Part shown: piece by piece, positions 60,270-64,000 of the stretch
How the letters are laid out: the number at the start of each line of letters is the position of its first letter
Numbering within the stretch: the first letter of the stretch is position 1
DNA from: Actimicrobium sp035984655
GTDB lineage: Bacteria; Pseudomonadota; Gammaproteobacteria; Burkholderiales; Burkholderiaceae_D
Direction: 5' to 3'
Length of the DNA stretch: 64,000 nucleotides
Assembly (NCBI RefSeq): GCF_035984655.1
Contig: NZ_JAXCHT010000004.1
Coordinates: forward strand, 62,001-126,000
Notes under the pieces: generated by a model
Told to the model about the DNA's origin: nothing
The model's database searches: none
Seen by the model: the letters and a program-made list of their open reading frames with translations, nothing else
Made by a program: the position numbers and the translations under genes

Positions 60270-61661
60270 TCAGACGGCGATGACAGGCAGCCGCAGGATC
60301 GCTTCCAGTCCACCATCGGGATGGTTGCGCAGCACCAGCGTGCCACCATGGCTTTCGGCGACATTGCGCGCAATCGTCAATCCCAGCCCGGTGCCGCCGG
60401 TGTCGCGCGAGCGCGAGGTTTCGAGCCGGAAGAATGGATCGAACACCGCTTCGAGCTGATCTTCCGGCAGCCCGGGTCCGGCATCGTGCACCCGCAATAC
60501 CAGCCGGTCGTGTTCGCGCGTCATCGTCACGCGGGCCTGCTTGCCATACTTGATGGCGTTGTCGAGCAGATTGGTCAGGCAGCGCCGCAGTGCGGTTGGC
60601 TGGGCAAAGATGAAGGCGCCGGCGTGACCCGCCAGCGTCACATCCTGGCCGGCATCGGCGGCATCGGCGCAGACGCTGTCGATCAGCGAATCCAGATCCA
60701 GCCGTTGCAGGCGCTCTTGCGAATCCATGCTGCGCGCCAGATCGAGTCCTTCGCGCACCATCGATTGCATCAGCGCCAGGTCGTCAATCAACTTGGTACG
60801 CAGTTCGGCGTCGCTGACTTTTTCGAGTCGCAGGCGCAGCCGTGTCAGCGGTGTCTGCAAATCATGGGTGATCGCCGCCAGCATGTGGGTGCGATGGGCC
60901 ACCTGACGGCGGATGCGTTGCTGCATGGCGTTGAACGCGCTGGCGGCCTGGCGGATTTCGGTCGGCCCGGTTTCCGGCAATGGCGGACGGTCAAGGTCGC
61001 TGCCCAGTGCCCCGGCGGCATCGGCCAGTTGGCGAATCGGACGCGCGGTCATGCGCGCGACAAAATACGCCAGCAAGCCAATCAATAGCAGGAACAGGCC
61101 GTGATACGCCGTCGGCAGTGGCGGCCGTGACCGGAGTCCGAAGGGGCCGCCACTGCTGCGCAATTGCACGCGCAGCAGTTGGCCTTCCGACAGGCCGACC
61201 AGCACTACGCGGCAATCGTGATCGCGGTGCATCTGAAACAGCAGGCGTTCAAATGGTGGATGGTCGACCGCACCCAATTGCGGCGGCGGCAGCGGGCGCG
61301 ATTGACACGGCGCACCCTGCTGCAGGGCGATTTGTCGCTGTGCGCCCAGCCTTACCTTGAGCAGCTCCACCAGCGCATTGTCGCCGCTGCCGCCGGTCGG
61401 CATCGGCCCGTCGACCAGCGAGGCCAGCATGCCGAAATTGGCGCCGGCCTGCAAGATCGCCGGACGCGAGGCCGGCTCGGTCTGGTCCAGTGCCAGCACC
61501 AGTTGTTCGATGCGTTCGGCACCGTGACTGGCGCGCATCTCTTCGATGGCAGCTTCCCGTTCCCGTTCGGCCAGCCATGCAGTAACACCGGTGGCCAACA
61601 GGATGCCGACCAGGAGAATCGCAAATACCCGGTTGGCGATGGAGCCGAGAAAATTTTTCAA
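60270..61661 (-). CDS. EnvZ-like sensor histidine kinase
   Basis: 463 residues. Membrane helices about 11-30 and 190-212, periplasmic domain between them with one Cys pair, HAMP, HisKA AAITHDLQTPLTRLRLRLE, N box LTNLLDNAIKYG, G boxes DAGPGLPEDQ and GGTGLGLTIARNVAESHGG. Start overlaps the regulator stop by 4 bp. Stimulus unknown. Ends 6 bp from icmF (convergent). Confidence 0.93.
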   Translation of the reverse strand: MKNFLGSIANRVFAILLVGILLATGVTAWLAEREREAAIEEMRASHGAERIEQLVLALDQTEPASRPAILQAGANFGMLASLVDGPMPTGGSGDNALVELLKVRLGAQRQIALQQGAPCQSRPLPPPQLGAVDHPPFERLLFQMHRDHDCRVVLVGLSEGQLLRVQLRSSGGPFGLRSRPPLPTAYHGLFLLLIGLLAYFVARMTARPIRQLADAAGALGSDLDRPPLPETGPTEIRQAASAFNAMQQRIRRQVAHRTHMLAAITHDLQTPLTRLRLRLEKVSDAELRTKLIDDLALMQSMVREGLDLARSMDSQERLQRLDLDSLIDSVCADAADAGQDVTLAGHAGAFIFAQPTALRRCLTNLLDNAIKYGKQARVTMTREHDRLVLRVHDAGPGLPEDQLEAVFDPFFRLETSRSRDTGGTGLGLTIARNVAESHGGTLVLRNHPDGGLEAILRLPVIAV

Positions 61662-62392
61662 CGCTGGCTATCGACGGTGACGGTGGTCGAGAGCACATAG
61701 CCCTCGTTGCGTACGGTCTTGATCAGCAGTGGGGTGCGGGCGTCATCGGCCAGTTTCTGGCGCAGCCGGCTGATCTGGATATCGACCGAGCGATCGAACG
61801 GATCGGCTTCGCGGCCCTGCGTCATTTCGAGCAACTGGTCACGATTCAAGACCCGGTTGGGATGTTCCAGGAAGACCTTGAGCAGCCGGAACTCGGCGCC
61901 CGACAGGGCCACCACGGTACCGTCGGCGGCCTCCAGATGACGCGCCATCAGATCCAGTTTCCAGTTACCGAACAACATCGCGCGCGCTTCGCTGGTGGCC
62001 ATGTTGGGCGGCAGCGCGTTGGTTCGGCGCAGCACGCTGCGAATGCGGGCGAACAGTTCGCGCGGCTCGAACGGTTTGGCGAGGTAGTCATCGGCGCCCA
62101 TTTCGAGCCCGAGAATGCGGTCGAGCGGCTCGCCGCGCGCGGTCAGCATGATCACCGGCAGACTCGACTGGGCGCGCAGGTTGCGGCACAGCGTCAGGCC
62201 GTCTTCGCCCGGCAGGGTCAGATCCAGCACCACCAGATCGATGCGGTTGGCATCGAGCACCTTGCGCATGTCGATGCCATTGCTGGCCGTGAAGGTGCGA
62301 AAGCCGTTGCCATCGAGGTATTCGGCCAGCAAGGTGCGGATTTCGCGGTCGTCGTCAACGACCAGAATTTGTGTGAGGTTTTCCATGCGCAT
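61658..62392 (-). CDS. OmpR-family response regulator
   Basis: 244 residues from ATG 62392 (GGGGA 5-8 bp upstream; ATG 62386 also possible). Receiver DDDREIRT, phospho-Asp in LVVLDLTLPGEDG, Lys in YLAKPF; winged-helix C-terminus with LLEMTQGREADPFDRSVDIQISRLRQKL and VRNEGYVLS. The open frame extends into the elaA gene upstream but only in the wrong frame. Pairs with the EnvZ-like kinase. Confidence 0.95.
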   Translation of the reverse strand: MRMENLTQILVVDDDREIRTLLAEYLDGNGFRTFTASNGIDMRKVLDANRIDLVVLDLTLPGEDGLTLCRNLRAQSSLPVIMLTARGEPLDRILGLEMGADDYLAKPFEPRELFARIRSVLRRTNALPPNMATSEARAMLFGNWKLDLMARHLEAADGTVVALSGAEFRLLKVFLEHPNRVLNRDQLLEMTQGREADPFDRSVDIQISRLRQKLADDARTPLLIKTVRNEGYVLSTTVTVDSQR

Positions 62393-62477
62393 GATTATCC
62401 CCATTGATTGGCAGTCCGGATTGCCCGATGTGTAGCATTTCGTCTCAACGGCTGGTACGGACATAACAGGATACAAA

Positions 62478-62963
62478 CTAGCCCGGCCGTACCATTTCAA
62501 CGTGCCAGATGGCGTCTTCCAGATACGGCTGCGAGCAGGTCTGAAAGCCGAAGCCCGCGTAAAACTGTTCCAGGTATTGCTGCGCCCCGATGCGCACCGG
62601 CTGGCCGGGATATTGGGCGACGATGCGGCGTACGCCTTCGGCAAACAGGCGCTTGCCCAGTCCGGTGCCGCGCGCAGCGCGCGCGCACAGGACCCGCCCG
62701 AGCGACGCTTCGGCAAAGCAGATGCCGGGCGGGACGCTGCGCAGGTAGGCGCTTAATACGCGCCGGCCATCGCGGATCTGCCATGCCAGCAAGTGATGCG
62801 ATAGCTGGTCTACACCATCCATGTCCTGGAACAGGCATTGCTGCTCCAGCACGAAGACGTCCTGCCGCTGCGCCAGGATCTCGTACAGCGCGTGCGTATC
62901 GAGCTCGTCAAACGCGGACCACTGCCATTCCACCGCCGGTTCCGCCGGGACCGGCGCGCTCAT
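62478..62963 (-). CDS. elaA: ElaA-family GNAT acetyltransferase
   Basis: 161 residues: EWQWSAFDELDTHALYEILAQRQDVFVLEQQCLFQDMDGVD is the ElaA signature, then LGRVLCARAARGTGLGKRL for acetyl-CoA and YLEQFYAGFGF. Substrate unknown. The start overlaps the DUF4337 stop by 4 bp, so they are co-translated; the OmpR-type regulator follows after 85 bp. Confidence 0.92.
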   Translation of the reverse strand: MSAPVPAEPAVEWQWSAFDELDTHALYEILAQRQDVFVLEQQCLFQDMDGVDQLSHHLLAWQIRDGRRVLSAYLRSVPPGICFAEASLGRVLCARAARGTGLGKRLFAEGVRRIVAQYPGQPVRIGAQQYLEQFYAGFGFQTCSQPYLEDAIWHVEMVRPG

Positions 62964-63565
62964 GACAGCAAGCGGATCAACGCGGTCGGATGCAGGCTGC
63001 CGCCCAGCAAACCGGCCAGTCCCATGGCCAGTCCGAAGCCGGTCGGCACCAACGCTGCCACATAGAGCCAGCGCTGCTGCGTCAGTGCGGTCACGGCCAG
63101 CAGCGAAATGGCGATGGCCAGCAGCGCGTCGGACAGGTCGAACTGGTCATCATGGAAATTGGCGCCGTCGTACTGCTTCTGATCGTCGTCGGCCAGCGTG
63201 CGCAACTCGTCTTTTTTCTTCTTCTGTTCTGCAGCGATCTTTTCGTAGGACGCAATGGCCGTGGCATAGGCTGGCTGTTGCGCCGCGCTTTGCCCGGGCG
63301 CCGCCAGCTGTAATTGCACGATGGTGGCGCGGGCAATTTCCTCGCGGATGTTACGCGCCTGATAGAACGCCCAGTGATCCAGTTTATTGGCCTGCGCTTG
63401 TTGCATGGTCTGGACGATGTTGTCGTCCTTGACCTTGCAGATTCCCATGAAGGTGGCGAGGATCGCGACCGTAATGGCAACCAGCATGTTCAGCCGCGAT
63501 GCGGCGCGGTCAAGCGCGGGACCGGTTTCTGTGGCATCGACGGCATCGAGGGGATTGATTTCCAT
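62960..63565 (-). CDS. DUF4337 membrane protein
   Basis: 201 residues. MEINPLDAVDATETGPALDRAASRLNMLVAITVAILATFMGICKVKDDNI is typical DUF4337: an N-terminal helix (about 27-45) and two close C-terminal helices (about 145-190) around a helical, charged middle with EKIAAEQKKKKDEL. Function unknown. First gene of DUF4337-elaA. Confidence 0.88.
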   Translation of the reverse strand: MEINPLDAVDATETGPALDRAASRLNMLVAITVAILATFMGICKVKDDNIVQTMQQAQANKLDHWAFYQARNIREEIARATIVQLQLAAPGQSAAQQPAYATAIASYEKIAAEQKKKKDELRTLADDDQKQYDGANFHDDQFDLSDALLAIAISLLAVTALTQQRWLYVAALVPTGFGLAMGLAGLLGGSLHPTALIRLLS

Positions 63566-63740
63566 GGGGGATTCGGGTGGTGGAGGACGGCCTGTATTGT
63601 GCCATCAGAAGGGTCCGGTAAAAACAAAGCGTTTGCGCCGGTGAACTTTCAGTCCGGCCGGAACGAATGTGGCAGGCGGCCCCCAAACACGTTCAACAAC
63701 GAGAAACGCCTTCAGGGAGGTAACCGCTCCAGGAGTCCGC

Positions 63741-64000
63741 ATGACACTCGACAAATTATGCCGCTTCACATTCTGTCATCGCAAGCAGTGCGAACGAGCC
63801 GCTGCCGCCGCGATGTCTCCACAACCCTTTTCGCTACACCCGCTGAAAGCCGGATTTGCAGCGCTCGCGACTGCGCTGCTGGCTGGCCCGTTCGACACGC
63901 TGCAAGCCCAGCCACAATCCCAGCCACAAGCGGAAACCGCTGCGCCACTGGCATCCCTGAAAAGCGTACCGGTGCCCGGGCCGAGCGCGGCCGAGCTGGA
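63741..64000 (+). CDS. exported protein, 3' truncated by window end (possibly cytochrome-c-peroxidase-like)
   Basis: 86 codons to the window edge. AGGAG precedes ATG 63741. A basic N-region with three Cys (LCRFTFCHRKQCERA) is followed by a hydrophobic signal core (AGFAALATALLAGP) and a Gln/Pro linker. The last residues LKSVPVPGPSAAEL resemble the lead-in of di-haem cytochrome c peroxidase-type proteins, but no haem motif is within the window, so this is a weak guess. An ATG at 63813 is a second candidate start. Confidence 0.55.
   Translation, partial: MTLDKLCRFTFCHRKQCERAAAAAMSPQPFSLHPLKAGFAALATALLAGPFDTLQAQPQSQPQAETAAPLASLKSVPVPGPSAAEL

Noticed and set aside
62393..62716. N-terminal extension of the OmpR-type regulator
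   Set aside because: It overlaps elaA out of frame; the receiver begins normally at 62392.
1..64000. CRISPR array, tRNA or rRNA genes, prophage or integrative element
   Set aside because: No spaced direct repeats, cloverleaf sequences, rRNA cores, integrase or phage structural genes were seen on reading both strands.

Overview
The window looks like chromosome of a high-GC betaproteobacterium of the order Burkholderiales, most likely family Oxalobacteraceae. Reasons: metX-metW pairing, the UbiK/YifB pair, a porin-glnK-amtB operon with a sigma-54 promoter, the rsmB-DUF4390-ntrY-ntrX block, PTS IIA(Man)-HPr-EI next to gshAB, a fused IcmF mutase and a PEP-CTERM protein. No rRNA, tRNA, CRISPR array or prophage was seen. 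The genus cannot be fixed from sequence reading alone. LAYOUT. 1-13.1 kb, mostly minus strand: truncated GMC oxidoreductase; metX-metW-ampG; a YidB-like gene; gshA-gshB-PTS IIA-ptsH-ptsI (glutathione synthesis plus a regulatory PTS); a TorF-like porin-glnK-amtB nitrogen operon behind a -24/-12 promoter with two NtrC-like sites. 13.1-20.9 kb: ubiK, yifB/comM, a DMT transporter, small genes, a lipase, a ClpP-like protease, an SOS-type small gene with a LexA box, a candidate anti-Shine-Dalgarno sRNA and an orphan TRAP binding protein. 21-29.7 kb, plus strand: rsmB-DUF4390-ntrY-ntrX(short)-CobW-like run, DUF3567, TrmB-like methyltransferase, LysR, a glycine-zipper exported protein. 29.7-33.6 kb: a phosphonate 'back end' (DUF1045-PhnN fusion and two divergent PhnM-like hydrolases) without C-P lyase core genes. 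33.6-42.4 kb: nitronate monooxygenase, crystallin-fold exported protein, Hsp20 behind a ROSE-type RNA thermometer, a divergent FtsH-like protease and a GGDEF-EAL protein. 42.4-50 kb is the accessory stretch: a PEP-CTERM gene cut in two by a TnpB element whose exact ends can be read, a C13-type peptidase, a BaeS kinase whose BaeR partner is cut off at a deletion junction with a lipoprotein gene, an acyltransferase and small genes. 50-55.5 kb: a minus-strand sensory cluster (chemoreceptor, periplasmic binding protein, LOV-PAS histidine kinase, LuxR-type regulator). 55.5-64 kb: YegD-like Hsp70 diverging from icmF around a 20-bp perfect palindrome, an EnvZ/OmpR-like pair, ElaA acetyltransferase, DUF4337 and the start of an exported protein. 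HOW IT FITS TOGETHER. Most of the window is housekeeping and signal transduction. Nitrogen control appears twice (sigma-54/NtrC sites before porin-glnK-amtB; NtrY/NtrX). The clearest unusual items are the TnpB insertion with its self-consistent TTGAT target and predicted omega-RNA guide, the LOV-type kinase cluster, the anti-SD sRNA, the LexA-controlled orphan gene, the ROSE thermometer, and the PhnM/PhnN module lacking C-P lyase.
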